Assembly: GCF_001269345.1 (NCBI RefSeq)
Contig: NZ_CXOP01000001.1
Coordinates: 434,001-498,000, forward strand
Direction of reading: 5' to 3'
DNA from: Limnohabitans sp. 2KL-27
GTDB lineage: Bacteria > Pseudomonadota > Gammaproteobacteria > Burkholderiales > Burkholderiaceae_C
DNA: 64,000 bases
The notes beneath the pieces are model-generated. The model saw nothing but the letters and a program-made list of their open reading frames with translations, was not told where the DNA came from and ran no database searches. Of the stretch, positions 34,882 to 44,555 are shown one piece after another. The translations under genes and the position numbers were made by a program. Positions within the stretch are counted from its first letter, which is position 1; every line of letters begins with the position of its first letter.

Positions 34882-37088
34882 GCCCCAACTTGTCCAAACC
34901 GCTTCACATGACGCACACCATGCACCCTCTGAACGCCACACCCTCAACCCGCCTTGAGATGGCCCCTTGGTTGGCCAGCGCCCGTTGGCCATGGTTTGCC
35001 TTGGCCTGGGTTGGCCTGGCCAGCGCCACGGCGCAGGCCCAGCCTTCAAACCCGACCCCAACACCCGCACCCGCGCTGACCGCCCGCCAAAAAGAACCGG
35101 TCACCCTCAATTTTGTGAATGCCGAAATCGATGCCGTGGCCCGCACGCTGGCCACCTTGTCGGGCTACAACGTGGTGGTGGACCCGCGGGTCAAGGGCAC
35201 GATGTCGCTGTCGAGCCATCTGCCCGTGCCCCCGGCCCAAGCACTGCGCCTGTTTGCAGCGCAATTGCGCACGCAAGGCTTCGCCGTGGTCGAGTCTGCA
35301 GGCCTGTACACCGTGTTGCCCGAGGCCGAGGCCAAGCTGCAAAGCAGTGCCGTGTCGGCGGGCGCTGTGCCGGCGGGAACCGGACAAATCGTCACCCAAA
35401 TTTTCAAGCTCAACCACGAAAACGCCAACAACCTGGTGCCGGTGCTGCGCCCTTTGATCAGCCCCAACAACACCATCAACGTGAACCCTGGCACCAATGC
35501 GCTGGTGATCACCGACTATGGCGACAACCTGCAGCGCCTGGGCCGCATCATCGCGGCGCTGGATGTGTCCAACGCCACGGGTGTGGAGATCATTCGCCTC
35601 AAACACGGCATTGCGGGTGACCTGGCCCCCATGCTGCAACGCTTGCTCGATTCGGGCGCTGCGGCGGGCGCACCCGCTGCGCAGGGCCAAACCGACACCC
35701 TGTTCAAAACCACGGTGCTCGCAGAAACGCGCACCAATTCGCTGATCGTGCGGGCGGCCAATCCGGCGCGTTTGGCATTGACCCGTTCTTTGGCCGAACA
35801 ACTGGACCAGCCCAGCGCCAGCGGCGCAAGCGCTGCCAGCGGCAACATCCATGTGGTCTACCTGAAAAACGCCGACGCCACCAAGCTGGCGATCACCTTG
35901 CGTGCCGCCATGACGGCGCAAGGCAGCCAGCCGGCAGCGGGCTCTTTCAGCACGGCCACGCCGGTGGCTGGCGCGAGCGCAGCGACCAGCACGCTCGGCG
36001 CCAGCAACCCCGCAGCGCAACCGTCGACCGGGGGGCAAATTCAGGCCGACCCCGCCACCAATGCCCTCATCATCACAGCGCCCGAGCCGCAATACCGACA
36101 ACTGCGCAGCGTGATCGACATGCTCGACCAGCGACGCGCGCAGGTGTTTGTCGAGAGCTTGATCGCCGAGGTCAGCGCCGACAAAGCCGCGGAGTTCGGG
36201 GTGCAGTGGGTGAGTGGCACCGGCACCAACGGCAGCACCGTGGGGCTGCTGGGCACCAACTTTGCCGTGGGCGGTACCAACTTGCTGAGTCTGGCTGCAG
36301 GCGCAGCCTCCGGCCAATACAACGCATCGACAGGTTTGAACGTGGCGATTGGACAGCAACGCAACGGTGCTTTGGCTTTGGGCGCACTGGCGCGCTTTTT
36401 GCAATCGAGCGGCGACGCCAATGTGCTGTCCACGCCCAACTTGCTCACGCTGGACAACGAGGAAGCCAAAATCGTGATTGGCCAAAACGTGCCCTTTGTC
36501 ACGGGCCAGTACACCGCCAACAACAGCAGCAGCGGCGCAGTCAACCCGTTCCAGACGATCGAACGCAAAGACGTGGGCTTGACGCTGCGGGTCAAACCAC
36601 AAATCAGTGAGAGCGGCACCGTCAAGCTGCAAATTTTCCAGGAAGTCAGCAGCATTGACAGCAAAAGCTCCTCGACCGCTGGCTTGATCACCAACAAGCG
36701 CTCGATTGAATCGAGCGTCCTGGTGGACGATGGCTCCATCGTTGTCTTGGGCGGCTTGCTGCAAGACGACACCACCAACAGCCAGGAAAAAGTCCCGGGC
36801 CTGGGTGACATGCCTTTCTTTGGCAATCTGTTCAAGTCCGAAGCGCGCAGCCGCAAAAAAACCAACCTGATGGTGTTCCTGCGCCCCGTGGTGGTGCGCG
36901 ACGGCGCGGCCACAGAAGCCCTGTCGATGGGGCGTTACGAGCAAATGCGCCTGAACCAGCAGGGTTTCCAGCCAGCTGCGACGGGCCCCTTGCCTGTTCA
37001 GGGTTCTGCGGTGATGCCGCCCGTGGGGGCGGCTGGCGCAACACCCCAGTCACCTGCGCCTGCAGCCAGCCCTTCCCGCCAGCCCTGA
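34878..37088 (+). CDS. gspD: Type II secretion secretin GspD
   Basis: Outer-membrane secretin channel, about 720-736 residues. Order: signal-like segment ([18 protein letters not shown]), N0 domain ([33 protein letters not shown]), three KH-like N1-N3 repeats ([25 protein letters not shown]), then the secretin core with [40 protein letters not shown] and the C-terminal [30 protein letters not shown] low-complexity Pro/Ala tail follows. I took GTG 34878, which overlaps the gspN stop as elsewhere in the operon; ATG 34908 or 34920 are alternatives. Confidence 0.94.
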   Translation: MSPNLSKPLHMTHTMHPLNATPSTRLEMAPWLASARWPWFALAWVGLASATAQAQPSNPTPTPAPALTARQKEPVTLNFVNAEIDAVARTLATLSGYNVVVDPRVKGTMSLSSHLPVPPAQALRLFAAQLRTQGFAVVESAGLYTVLPEAEAKLQSSAVSAGAVPAGTGQIVTQIFKLNHENANNLVPVLRPLISPNNTINVNPGTNALVITDYGDNLQRLGRIIAALDVSNATGVEIIRLKHGIAGDLAPMLQRLLDSGAAAGAPAAQGQTDTLFKTTVLAETRTNSLIVRAANPARLALTRSLAEQLDQPSASGASAASGNIHVVYLKNADATKLAITLRAAMTAQGSQPAAGSFSTATPVAGASAATSTLGASNPAAQPSTGGQIQADPATNALIITAPEPQYRQLRSVIDMLDQRRAQVFVESLIAEVSADKAAEFGVQWVSGTGTNGSTVGLLGTNFAVGGTNLLSLAAGAASGQYNASTGLNVAIGQQRNGALALGALARFLQSSGDANVLSTPNLLTLDNEEAKIVIGQNVPFVTGQYTANNSSSGAVNPFQTIERKDVGLTLRVKPQISESGTVKLQIFQEVSSIDSKSSSTAGLITNKRSIESSVLVDDGSIVVLGGLLQDDTTNSQEKVPGLGDMPFFGNLFKSEARSRKKTNLMVFLRPVVVRDGAATEALSMGRYEQMRLNQQGFQPAATGPLPVQGSAVMPPVGAAGATPQSPAPAASPSRQP

Positions 37089-37098
37089 GCACGCCACC

Positions 37099-38505
37099 AT
37101 GCGCCACCCTCTGCCTTACGCCTTTGCCCGCACCAGCCAATTGCTGCTGGAGGACGACGGCGACCGCATGACCTTGAGCTGGTGTGAGGGGAGTGACCGT
37201 TCGGCCTTGTCTGAGGTGTCGCGTAAATTTGCAGGCCAAAGCCTTGTGATGCAGAACACAGAGGCCGGCGAATTGGCCCGGCGCATCAACCAAGCGTATT
37301 CAGGAGGTCAAGCCCACAGCGGCTCCAGCGCCGCCGCCGTGGTCAGCGAAGTCGAGTCCGAAGCCGATTTGTCGCGCATGATGCAGGCGCTGCCAGCGGT
37401 GGAAGACCTGCTCGAAGCCAGCGACGACGCGCCCATCATCCGCATGCTCAACGCCTTGCTCACGCAAGCGGCACGAGATGGCGCCAGCGACATCCACATC
37501 GAACCCTACGAGCGCCACAGCAGCGTGCGCTTTCGCGTAGACGGCACTCTGCGCGAGGTGGTGCAACCCAACCGCGCCCTGCACGCCGCGCTGATTTCGC
37601 GGCTGAAGATCATGGCCGAACTCGACATCGCCGAAAAACGCCTGCCGCAAGACGGGCGCATCAGCCTGCGCTTGGGCTCACGTGCGGTGGATGTGCGCGT
37701 GTCCACCCTGCCCAGCGCCCACGGCGAACGCGCTGTGTTGCGCCTGCTGGACAAAAGCGAAGCGCGTTTGACCCTCGAAGCCGTGGGCATGCAAGGCCGC
37801 GTGTTGCAGCAGGTGGACCAACTCATAGGCCAACCGCATGGCATTTTGTTGGTGACCGGCCCCACGGGGTCTGGCAAAACCACCAGCCTGTATGCGGCGC
37901 TGCAGCGGCTGGACGCCACGCGCAACAACATCATGACGGTGGAAGACCCGATCGAGTACGAACTGCCCGGTGTGGGCCAGATGCAGGTCAACGCCAAAAT
38001 CGATCTGACCTTTGCCAAGGCCTTGCGTGCCATCCTGCGGCAAGACCCGGATGTGATCATGATCGGCGAGATCCGTGACTTCGAAACCGCCCAAATCGCC
38101 ATCCAGGCTTCGCTCACAGGCCACTTGGTGCTGGCCACCCTGCACACCAACGACGCGGCCAGCGCCGTCACCCGCTTGACCGACATGGGCGTGGAGCCTT
38201 TTTTGCTGAGTTCTTCCTTGCTGGGTGTGCTGGCCCAAAGGCTGGTGCGCAAGCGCTGCACAGACTGCGGAGGTTCGGGCTGCGAAACCTGTGGCCACAC
38301 GGGTTACGCCGGGCGCACCGGCGTGTTTGAATTGCTGGTGGCCAGTGACGAGATCCGCGCCCAGATCCACAACCGCGCGGCCGAATCCGAATTGCGCGCC
38401 ACCGCCTTGGCACAAGGCATGGTGCTGATGCGTGACGACGGGCAACGCCTGGTCGATGCCGGCATCACCAGCGCGCAAGAGCTGCTGCGCGTGACGCGAG
38501 ACTGA
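37099..38505 (+). CDS. gspE: Type II secretion ATPase GspE
   Basis: Hexameric cytoplasmic ATPase driving pseudopilus assembly. The 468-residue protein has an N-terminal domain (about 1-110), then [22 protein letters not shown], Walker [10 protein letters not shown], Asp box [12 protein letters not shown], Walker [13 protein letters not shown] and the His box [13 protein letters not shown]. The tetracysteine zinc element [17 protein letters not shown] is intact. The start at 37099 follows gspD by 10 nt, and gspF follows by 5 nt. It is shorter at the N-terminus than some GspE but complete in the catalytic core. Confidence 0.95.
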   Translation: MRHPLPYAFARTSQLLLEDDGDRMTLSWCEGSDRSALSEVSRKFAGQSLVMQNTEAGELARRINQAYSGGQAHSGSSAAAVVSEVESEADLSRMMQALPAVEDLLEASDDAPIIRMLNALLTQAARDGASDIHIEPYERHSSVRFRVDGTLREVVQPNRALHAALISRLKIMAELDIAEKRLPQDGRISLRLGSRAVDVRVSTLPSAHGERAVLRLLDKSEARLTLEAVGMQGRVLQQVDQLIGQPHGILLVTGPTGSGKTTSLYAALQRLDATRNNIMTVEDPIEYELPGVGQMQVNAKIDLTFAKALRAILRQDPDVIMIGEIRDFETAQIAIQASLTGHLVLATLHTNDAASAVTRLTDMGVEPFLLSSSLLGVLAQRLVRKRCTDCGGSGCETCGHTGYAGRTGVFELLVASDEIRAQIHNRAAESELRATALAQGMVLMRDDGQRLVDAGITSAQELLRVTRD

Positions 38506-38510
38506 GCCGC

Positions 38511-39749
38511 ATGCCTGCTTACCGCTTTGAAGCCCTGCAAGCCGACGGTGCAATGCGCAAAGGCACCGTGGAAGCCGACAGCCTGAAATCGGCCCGCACA
38601 CAACTGCGTGCACAGTCTCTGGTGCCTTTGTCGGTGGAAGTCATCGCTGCGGGGTCGGCCGACCCTGCAGACTCAGGCTTGCCGTGGTGGCAGCGCAGCA
38701 TGGGCAGCAGCCGCGCTTTCAGCGCCAGCCAGCGCACGGTTTGGACCCGTCAACTGGCCGGGCTTGTGGGCAGTGGTTTGCCTCTTGAGCGGGCACTGTC
38801 CGCATTGGCAGAAGAATGCGAGCACGACATGCAGCGCCAGCTGATGGCCGCGATCCGAGCCGAGGTCAACTCGGGCAGCAGCCTGGGGTGCGCGCTGGGT
38901 ATGCACCCAGCAGAGTTTCCGGCCATCGACCGCGCCGTGATCTCGGCGGGCGAGGAAAGTGGCCACCTGGGCGATGTGCTGCACCAACTGGCCAACGACC
39001 TGGAGGACCAGCAGGTGTTGCGCTCCAAATTGCTGTCGGCCTCGTTGTACCCGGCCATCGTGAGCCTGGTGGCGCTGGCGATTGTGATTTTTCTGATGAC
39101 CTCGGTGGTGCCGCAGGTGGCGGGCGTGTTTGCGGGCACGCAGCGGCAGCTGCCCGGCCTGACGGTGGCCATGCTGGACATCAGCGGCTTTGTACGTGAT
39201 TGGGGCTGGGCAGTGGTTCTGGCGGCTGCCGCTGGCGCGCTGTCGCTGCAGATGGCCTTGAAACAAAGCGCATTTCGCTTGAAATTTGACGCCGCTTGGC
39301 TGCGCCTGCCCCTGATCGGGCGGCTGGCCCGGGGTTACAACAGCGCCCGCTTTGCGTCCACGCTCGCCATGCTCACGGCCGCTGGCGTGCCCATCCTCAA
39401 AGCCCTGCAAGCGGCAGCCGATACCCTGTCCAACCAGGCTTTGCGTGCGGACGCCCTCGAAGCCCTGGTCCGGGTGCGGGAAGGGGCGCCATTGGGGATG
39501 GCATTGGCACACAAGGCACGCTTTCCGGGCTTGTTGTCCATGTTCGCCCGGCTGGGCGAACAAACCGGCCAATTGCCTGTGATGCTGCAACGCGCCGCCA
39601 CCCAGTTGTCTTCCGAAGTGCAGCGCCGCGCCATGGCCCTGGCCACCGTGCTGGAGCCGCTGCTGATCGTGGCCATGGGTGGCATGGTCTTGCTGATCGT
39701 GCTGGCGGTGCTGATGCCGATCATGGAATTGAACCAGTGGGTGAAATGA
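38511..39749 (+). CDS. gspF: Type II secretion platform protein GspF
   Basis: Polytopic inner-membrane platform protein of 412 residues. Two T2SSF domains are visible (about 72-195 and 275-400), each ending in a membrane helix: SLVALAIVIFLMTSVVPQVAGVF, ALSLQMALKQ and LLIVAMGGMVLLIVLAVLMPIMELNQWV. The motif YPAIVSLVALAIVIFLMTSVVP and the final MPIMELNQ are characteristic. It ends the gsp operon; no clear terminator was found in 39750-39859. Confidence 0.93.
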   Translation: MPAYRFEALQADGAMRKGTVEADSLKSARTQLRAQSLVPLSVEVIAAGSADPADSGLPWWQRSMGSSRAFSASQRTVWTRQLAGLVGSGLPLERALSALAEECEHDMQRQLMAAIRAEVNSGSSLGCALGMHPAEFPAIDRAVISAGEESGHLGDVLHQLANDLEDQQVLRSKLLSASLYPAIVSLVALAIVIFLMTSVVPQVAGVFAGTQRQLPGLTVAMLDISGFVRDWGWAVVLAAAAGALSLQMALKQSAFRLKFDAAWLRLPLIGRLARGYNSARFASTLAMLTAAGVPILKALQAAADTLSNQALRADALEALVRVREGAPLGMALAHKARFPGLLSMFARLGEQTGQLPVMLQRAATQLSSEVQRRAMALATVLEPLLIVAMGGMVLLIVLAVLMPIMELNQWVK

Positions 39750-39859
39750 ACAATGATGTCATGCCCCTCTGGATCGGGCGTCCAAAGAGCCACGGCGCAA
39801 GCCCAAGGTTGACCCACATCTGTGCCCAGATGACCTGCTTTTTCTGCAAGGAGTGAACC

Positions 39860-40759
39860 ATGCCCGCATCCCTAGAAGGCCAACTCGTCGTCGCGATCTC
39901 GTCGCGGGCCCTGTTCGACTTTGAAGAAGAAAACCGCCTGTTTGAGCAAGGTGACGACCGGGCTTATATGCAGCTGCAACTGGGCCGCCTCGAAGAGCCC
40001 GCCAAGCCTGGCGTGGCGTTTTCTCTGGTGCGCAAGTTGCTGGCCTTCAACGATGCGGATGCGCAGCGCGTGGAGGTGGTGATCCTCTCGCGCAACGACC
40101 CGGTCTCGGGCATGCGGGTGTTCCGCTCGGCGCAGCACTATGGCCTGCCCATCCAGCGCGGCAGCTTCACACGGGGCCAGCCCCCGTGGCGTTACCTCAA
40201 ACCACTGAACGCCAACCTGTTTTTGTCCACCCATTTGTCGGATGTGCGCGCCGCTTTGGGCGCAGGCGTGCCGGCCGCACAGGTGTACCCGCACTCCGCC
40301 CTCGCATCCGAGGCGCATCCCCACGAAGTGCGCATCGCTTTTGACGGTGATGCGGTGCTGTTTTCTGACGAGGCCGAACGCGTGTTTCAGGCCGAGGGTC
40401 TGTCGGCCTTTCAGGCCCATGAGCGCGACAAGGCCGGCCAGCCTTTGTTGGCCGGACCTTTCAAGCCCTTGCTGGCGGCCTTGCACCGCTTGCAGCACGA
40501 GGGCACCCCCGCCATGCGCATTCGCACCGCACTGGTCACAGCCCGCAGTGCGCCGGCGCACGAGCGCGCCATCCGCACGCTGATGGACTGGAACATCGAG
40601 GTGGACGAGGCCATGTTTCTGGGCGGTTTGCCCAAAGGGGAGTTTTTGCGAGAGTTCGAGCCGGACTTTTTCTTTGACGACCAAACCGGTCACATCGAAT
40701 CGGCTGCCCGGCATGTGCCTTCAGGCCATGTGGCGTCAGGGGTTTCAAACCCGGACTGA
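39860..40759 (+). CDS. Cytosolic 5'-nucleotidase, NT5C1 family
   Basis: A 299-residue protein of the 5'-nucleotidase family related to eukaryotic cytosolic 5'-nucleotidase 1A, which dephosphorylates AMP and other 5'-nucleotides. Characteristic blocks are VVAISSRALFDFEEENRLFEQGD at the N-terminus, VEVVILSRNDPVSGMRVFRSAQHYGL, IAFDGDAVLFSDEAERVF (the HAD-like nucleophile region) and FFDDQTGHIESA near the end. No signal peptide, so cytoplasmic. It stands just after the secretion cluster but has its own 110-bp upstream region. Confidence 0.85.
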   Translation: MPASLEGQLVVAISSRALFDFEEENRLFEQGDDRAYMQLQLGRLEEPAKPGVAFSLVRKLLAFNDADAQRVEVVILSRNDPVSGMRVFRSAQHYGLPIQRGSFTRGQPPWRYLKPLNANLFLSTHLSDVRAALGAGVPAAQVYPHSALASEAHPHEVRIAFDGDAVLFSDEAERVFQAEGLSAFQAHERDKAGQPLLAGPFKPLLAALHRLQHEGTPAMRIRTALVTARSAPAHERAIRTLMDWNIEVDEAMFLGGLPKGEFLREFEPDFFFDDQTGHIESAARHVPSGHVASGVSNPD

Positions 40760-40763
40760 GCCC

Positions 40764-41387
40764 TCACTTTTTGTCAACGTATGGGGCCACCTGCTTGGCG
40801 TCGATGCGGTAACTGGACACCCCCATGTGCGAGTCGGTTTTGGTGGCACTCAAAGGACCGGTGACCCACAAGGTGTCCATCATTCGAAAGCGCTTGGTGG
40901 GCTTGTCCAGGACCACGTGCACGATCTGGTTAGCGGGGGGCGGCGGCGAATGCACACAGGCGCCAAAGTAAGGCACCAACAAAAATTCCTTGCTGCCTTC
41001 GGGCAAGTCCTCCAGCGGCACCATGTAGCCCGGCAAGCGCACGCTTTGCCCCAGGATCAGTGGGTTGATGGGTGCGTTGTCCCACATCTTGCGCATTTTT
41101 TTGAGGGCTTCCTCGGCCCTGGGGTCGTTGTCCTTGAGGGTCTCCAGATTCAGCGCCTTGAGGTCTTTGTAGGGGTCCCAGCCCGCTGGAATCAGCTGCT
41201 CCCAGCCGATGGTGCGCGTGGGACCCGGCACGCTGGCGCCAGGTGGTGGGGCTTCGGCCGACAAGGCCGGCTGGAATTGGGGCACGGTGTCGCGCACCGT
41301 CTCACGCACGCTTTGCGCCCAAGCCTGAGAACCGAGCCCCAGACTCCAAGCGCACAGCGCAGCCCATACCATGGTGTAGCGGTTCAT
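40764..41387 (-). CDS. Exported DUF3299 protein linked to an ABC transporter
   Basis: A 207-residue protein with a signal peptide (YTMVWAALCAWSLGLGSQAWA) and a C-terminal DUF3299 region: PLILGQSVRLPGYMVPLED, KEFLLVPYFGACVHSPPPPANQIVHV and DTLWVTGPL. The single Cys with a following His in FGACVHSPPPP is conserved in the family and might bind metal. I chose ATG 41387 with AAGGATCAGGG upstream; the longer reading crosses the permease gene. It is the last of three genes with the ATPase and FtsX-like permease, suggesting a periplasmic accessory subunit. Confidence 0.82.
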   Translation of the reverse strand: MNRYTMVWAALCAWSLGLGSQAWAQSVRETVRDTVPQFQPALSAEAPPPGASVPGPTRTIGWEQLIPAGWDPYKDLKALNLETLKDNDPRAEEALKKMRKMWDNAPINPLILGQSVRLPGYMVPLEDLPEGSKEFLLVPYFGACVHSPPPPANQIVHVVLDKPTKRFRMMDTLWVTGPLSATKTDSHMGVSSYRIDAKQVAPYVDKK

Positions 41388-41403
41388 CCCTGATCCTTGG
41401 TGT

Positions 41404-42693
41404 TCATGCGCGAGGCGACAAGCCATCGGCCAAGGATAAACGGTAAGCCCGCCAGGCCGGGCCCAGACTGGCCAGCAAACCGGCCAGCAAGACCGCGCCG
41501 GCCAAAGACAGTTGCGTGGGCAAAGGCGCAGCCCACTGCAAACGGATGCCCAAAGACTGCTGCAGCCAGGGCGTGGCCAGTGCCATGCCCGTGTAAGCCA
41601 GCAACACACCCAACACGACCCCGGCAGTGGTGACCCACACCCCTTCGAGCGTGAGCAGGCCCAGCACATGGCGCGGCGAAGCCCCCACGGCGCGCAGCAC
41701 GGCCAATTCGCGGCGGCGCTCATTGAGGCCCGCCAACACCACCGCCACCAGCGAGACCACACTCACCAAGGCCACCAAGGCCGAGACCGCCAGCAAGGCG
41801 TTTTCGCCCAGGCCAAGCACCGACCACAGCTCACCCAGCGCGACACCGGGCATCACGCCCATCAGCGCTTCTTCTTCGTAAAAATTCACAAAGCGCTGCA
41901 CATTGAACACCGCTGCCCGACTTTTCAAGCCCACCAGGGCGGCCGTGACTTCTTGCGGCTCCAGGTTGAATTTGCGGGCCTGGTCGGCCGGAATCTGAGC
42001 GCCCGGCATGGGGGTGCCAGCGACCCAGTCGAGGTGGATGGCTTCGAGGGCCTGGAGGCTCACTTGCACCGAACGGTCCACCGGAGTGCCCGTGGGCGCC
42101 AGAATGCCGACCACCTTGAAGGGCTTGTCGGCGTGTTCATCGGCCTCAGCCGCTTCGGGACCATGGTCATGCAGGCCATGGCCGAGCGTGATGCTTTGGC
42201 CCAGGCCATAGCCCATTTGGCGTGCCACTTCGGCCCCGATCACCGCCTCGTACAAGCCATCCAAGGTGTCGGCAAACGCATTGCCCTGCTGCAAGACCAG
42301 CGGCTGTTTGTCGCCATAGGCAAAGTGCTGGAAAAACGCGGGTGTGGTGCCCAGCACCGGAAAGCCACGGTGCGAGTCTCCCAGACTCAAAGGCACGACC
42401 CAGGACACCGAGCGGTGCTGCGCCAGCTTGTGCACGCTGTCCATGGACATGCTTTGCGGCACGCTGCCGATGTGAAAGACCGAAAACAGCATCAGCTGCA
42501 CCGGACTGCTGCGGGCCCCCACGATCAGATCGACCCCGCTGACCGATTGCGAAAAACTGTGTCGGATGTCGTGGCGCAAACGCTCCAGCGTCCACAGCAA
42601 GGCGGTGGCCAGCGCCAGCGACACCACCACCCACACCAAGGTGCTGCGGCGGCTCCAGGCACTTTGCCGGGCGATGTTCAGCAAGTTGTTCAT
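41404..42693 (-). CDS. ABC transporter permease, FtsX/MacB-like, with a His-rich loop
   Basis: A 429-residue membrane protein with one N-terminal helix (about 18-35), a large periplasmic domain, and three C-terminal helices (about 285-410): the FtsX/MacB topology. AVLRAVGASPRHVLGLLTLEGVWV is the coupling region of this class. The periplasmic domain holds a His/Asp/Glu-rich loop at about 170-190 (His at 172, 175, 177 and 187), suggesting metal binding. The start at 42693 overlaps the ATPase stop by 4 nt. Likely a mechanotransmission or efflux type, not an importer of the classical kind. Confidence 0.85.
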   Translation of the reverse strand: MNNLLNIARQSAWSRRSTLVWVVVSLALATALLWTLERLRHDIRHSFSQSVSGVDLIVGARSSPVQLMLFSVFHIGSVPQSMSMDSVHKLAQHRSVSWVVPLSLGDSHRGFPVLGTTPAFFQHFAYGDKQPLVLQQGNAFADTLDGLYEAVIGAEVARQMGYGLGQSITLGHGLHDHGPEAAEADEHADKPFKVVGILAPTGTPVDRSVQVSLQALEAIHLDWVAGTPMPGAQIPADQARKFNLEPQEVTAALVGLKSRAAVFNVQRFVNFYEEEALMGVMPGVALGELWSVLGLGENALLAVSALVALVSVVSLVAVVLAGLNERRRELAVLRAVGASPRHVLGLLTLEGVWVTTAGVVLGVLLAYTGMALATPWLQQSLGIRLQWAAPLPTQLSLAGAVLLAGLLASLGPAWRAYRLSLADGLSPRA

Positions 42694-43379
42694 GCGCTCA
42701 CCTCGGCTTGCTGCAAGTCGGGCAAGGACCATTGCACGTCAAAGCGCACCGCCTGCTGGGCGTCATGGCTCACGCACACCAAGGTGCTGCCCGCGTCACG
42801 CGCGGCCTGCAGCAACAAGTCCATGAATTCCTGGCGCAAGGCCGCGTCGAGCGCCGAGGTGGGCTCGTCGGCCAGAATCAATTCGGGCTGACCCATCAGG
42901 GCGCGGGCGGCGGCCACGCGCTGCTGCTGGCCGACCGACAAAGCGTCGGCACGGCGGCTCCACAGCGGCTCGGGCAAACCCATGCGCTCCAACCAGCTTT
43001 GGGCCGTGGCCTCGGGGCCCCCTGCGGCCTGGCAGCGTTCGCGCCGCAATTTGGAAAAGCGGCAAGGCAAGGTCACGTTGTCCAGCACGCTCAGGTAGGG
43101 CAGCAAATTGAACTGCTGGAACATCAGGCCCACATGGTCGGCGCGAAAGGCGTCGCGCTGACCCGGCTTCAAAGCCGCCCAGTCTTGCCCCAGCAAGGCC
43201 ACACGCCCATGGCTGGGCGACAAAACGCCCGCCAACAAGCCCAGCAAAGTGCTCTTGCCGCAGCCGCTGGGGCCGTGCAAAAAAACAGTCTGGCCACGGT
43301 CCACATGCAAGCGCCCCAGCACCAATGTGTCAGGCCCGCCCCGGGTCCAGGCAAAGCGCAATGGCTCGATGTCGATCAC
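42690..43379 (-). CDS. ABC transporter ATPase, LolD/MacB-like
   Basis: A 229-residue ATPase with Walker A GPSGCGKST, Q-loop MFQQFNLLPYLSVLDNV, signature LSVGQQQR, Walker [13 protein letters not shown] and H-loop VSHD. The MFQQFNLLPYLSV pattern is typical of LolD/FtsE-type ATPases that serve FtsX-like permeases. I chose GTG 43379, preceded by GGGAGAA, because no ATG fits the family N-terminus; the longer reading to 43745 lies in the DMT gene region. First gene of the three-gene set. Confidence 0.88.
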   Translation of the reverse strand: MIDIEPLRFAWTRGGPDTLVLGRLHVDRGQTVFLHGPSGCGKSTLLGLLAGVLSPSHGRVALLGQDWAALKPGQRDAFRADHVGLMFQQFNLLPYLSVLDNVTLPCRFSKLRRERCQAAGGPEATAQSWLERMGLPEPLWSRRADALSVGQQQRVAAARALMGQPELILADEPTSALDAALRQEFMDLLLQAARDAGSTLVCVSHDAQQAVRFDVQWSLPDLQQAEVSA

Positions 43380-43414
43380 ACAGTTCTCCCTGTTGAGCGG
43401 GGCAATATACCCCG

Positions 43415-44365
43415 TCAATCGGGCACGACGGTCTTTCTCCGGCTTTCCCTGCGGGCAATCCAGACGGTGGCGCCCAAGATGACCAAGGCCCCAGCCCAGG
43501 TCCATTGGCTGGGCACATCGCCAAACACCAACCAGCCCAAGATCGAGGCCCAAACCAGGTCTAAAAAGCGCAGCGACTGGATGGCCGAAATATCGGCCAG
43601 GGCGAAGGCCCGCGTCAGGCAATAGTGGGCGAGCGTGCCGAGCACGCCCGTGGCGGCAAAGCCGAGCCACTGCATCAAGGTGGGCGCTTGCCAGTTGGGC
43701 AGCGCCATCGGCAGGCTCAAGACCGTGACCGTCAGGGCTTGCCACAGCACAATCACGCCCGCTTTTTCATAGCGGGTCAGGGCTTTGGTGATGAGAAAGG
43801 ACGCCGCAAACACGGGCGACGAGGCCAGCATGACCAGGTTGAACCAACCGCCCTCGCCTGACATTTTGGGCAGGACCACCACCAACACGCCCGCAAAGCC
43901 GATGATGGCCGCGATCCAGCGGTCTTTGCGCATGGGCTCGCCCAAAAACCAGGCCGCGCCGAGCATGATGAAAATCGGGCCGGTAAAGCCAATGGCCGTC
44001 ATGTCGGCCAGGGGGATTTTGGGCAAGGCCGTGAACCACAACACCAGCCCCAGCGTGTGTACCCCGCCGCGCCAGAACTGGCCCACCATGTTCACAGGCA
44101 TGTAGGCACGCCAGCCGTCGCGCCAAACCCAGGGCAGGATGAAGAACAAGCCAAACAAATAGCGCAGGAACTGCGACTGGTAAACATCCAGATGCAAGGT
44201 CAGTTCTCTGGCGACGGTATTCAAAAGGGAGAACAGCACCCCGCCCAGCACCATCCAGACCATGCCCCGCACCGCCACAGGCCAGCCCGCAAATAAGCGC
44301 CGACTGCGGTGGTGCGCGAGCAACCATTGTCGAGGGGGGGAGAAAAAGGCTTTGCGCGGCTTCAT
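43415..44365 (-). CDS. EamA/DMT-family permease
   Basis: A 316-residue membrane protein with about ten hydrophobic helices and two EamA repeats: the first includes LGGVLFSLLNTVARELTLHL and TAIGFTGPIFIMLGAAWFLGEPMRKDRW, the second GTLAHYCLTRAFALADISAIQSLRFLDLVWASILGWLVFGDVP. Relatives export amino acids or metabolites, or act as S-adenosylmethionine carriers; the substrate is unknown here. ATG 44365 is chosen over an upstream TTG. It lies 35 bp before the ATPase gene but is probably independent. Confidence 0.85.
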   Translation of the reverse strand: MKPRKAFFSPPRQWLLAHHRSRRLFAGWPVAVRGMVWMVLGGVLFSLLNTVARELTLHLDVYQSQFLRYLFGLFFILPWVWRDGWRAYMPVNMVGQFWRGGVHTLGLVLWFTALPKIPLADMTAIGFTGPIFIMLGAAWFLGEPMRKDRWIAAIIGFAGVLVVVLPKMSGEGGWFNLVMLASSPVFAASFLITKALTRYEKAGVIVLWQALTVTVLSLPMALPNWQAPTLMQWLGFAATGVLGTLAHYCLTRAFALADISAIQSLRFLDLVWASILGWLVFGDVPSQWTWAGALVILGATVWIARRESRRKTVVPD

Positions 44366-44422
44366 GCGCAAACACCAAGGCGAAGATCCATCACGCCGCC
44401 ATCTTAGGTCGTTTCAGCGCAC

Positions 44423-44540
44423 GGGCAGGTCACCTCGGTTACGGGGCTTGTCCGGGGTCGAATGGGGGTGGGAGGCCGCCCCTGCGGCCGAATGGTGCTT
44501 GTGACCTGCCCCGAATTCGCGAGCGGGGGCTCGCTCCCAC
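44423..44540. repeat. REP-like inverted pair (REPIN) downstream of htpX
   Basis: Two palindromic units in opposite orientation: GTGGGAG plus hairpin GGCCGC-CCCT-GCGGCC (44468-44489), and hairpin GCGAGC-GGGG-GCTCGC ending CTCCCAC (44519-44540). The GTGGGAGCGAGC consensus resembles Pseudomonas-type REP sequences. An 11-bp perfect inverted repeat, GGGCAGGTCAC (44423-44433) and GTGACCTGCCC (44501-44511), overlaps it. The rest of the gap 44366-44555 is empty. Confidence 0.6.
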
Positions 44541-44555
44541 TTCAAAAGTCAGGAA

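Noticed and set aside
35046..36944. Minus-strand frame of about 630 codons across gspD
   Set aside because: Antisense to the secretin gene; composition is that of a reversed GC-rich coding strand.
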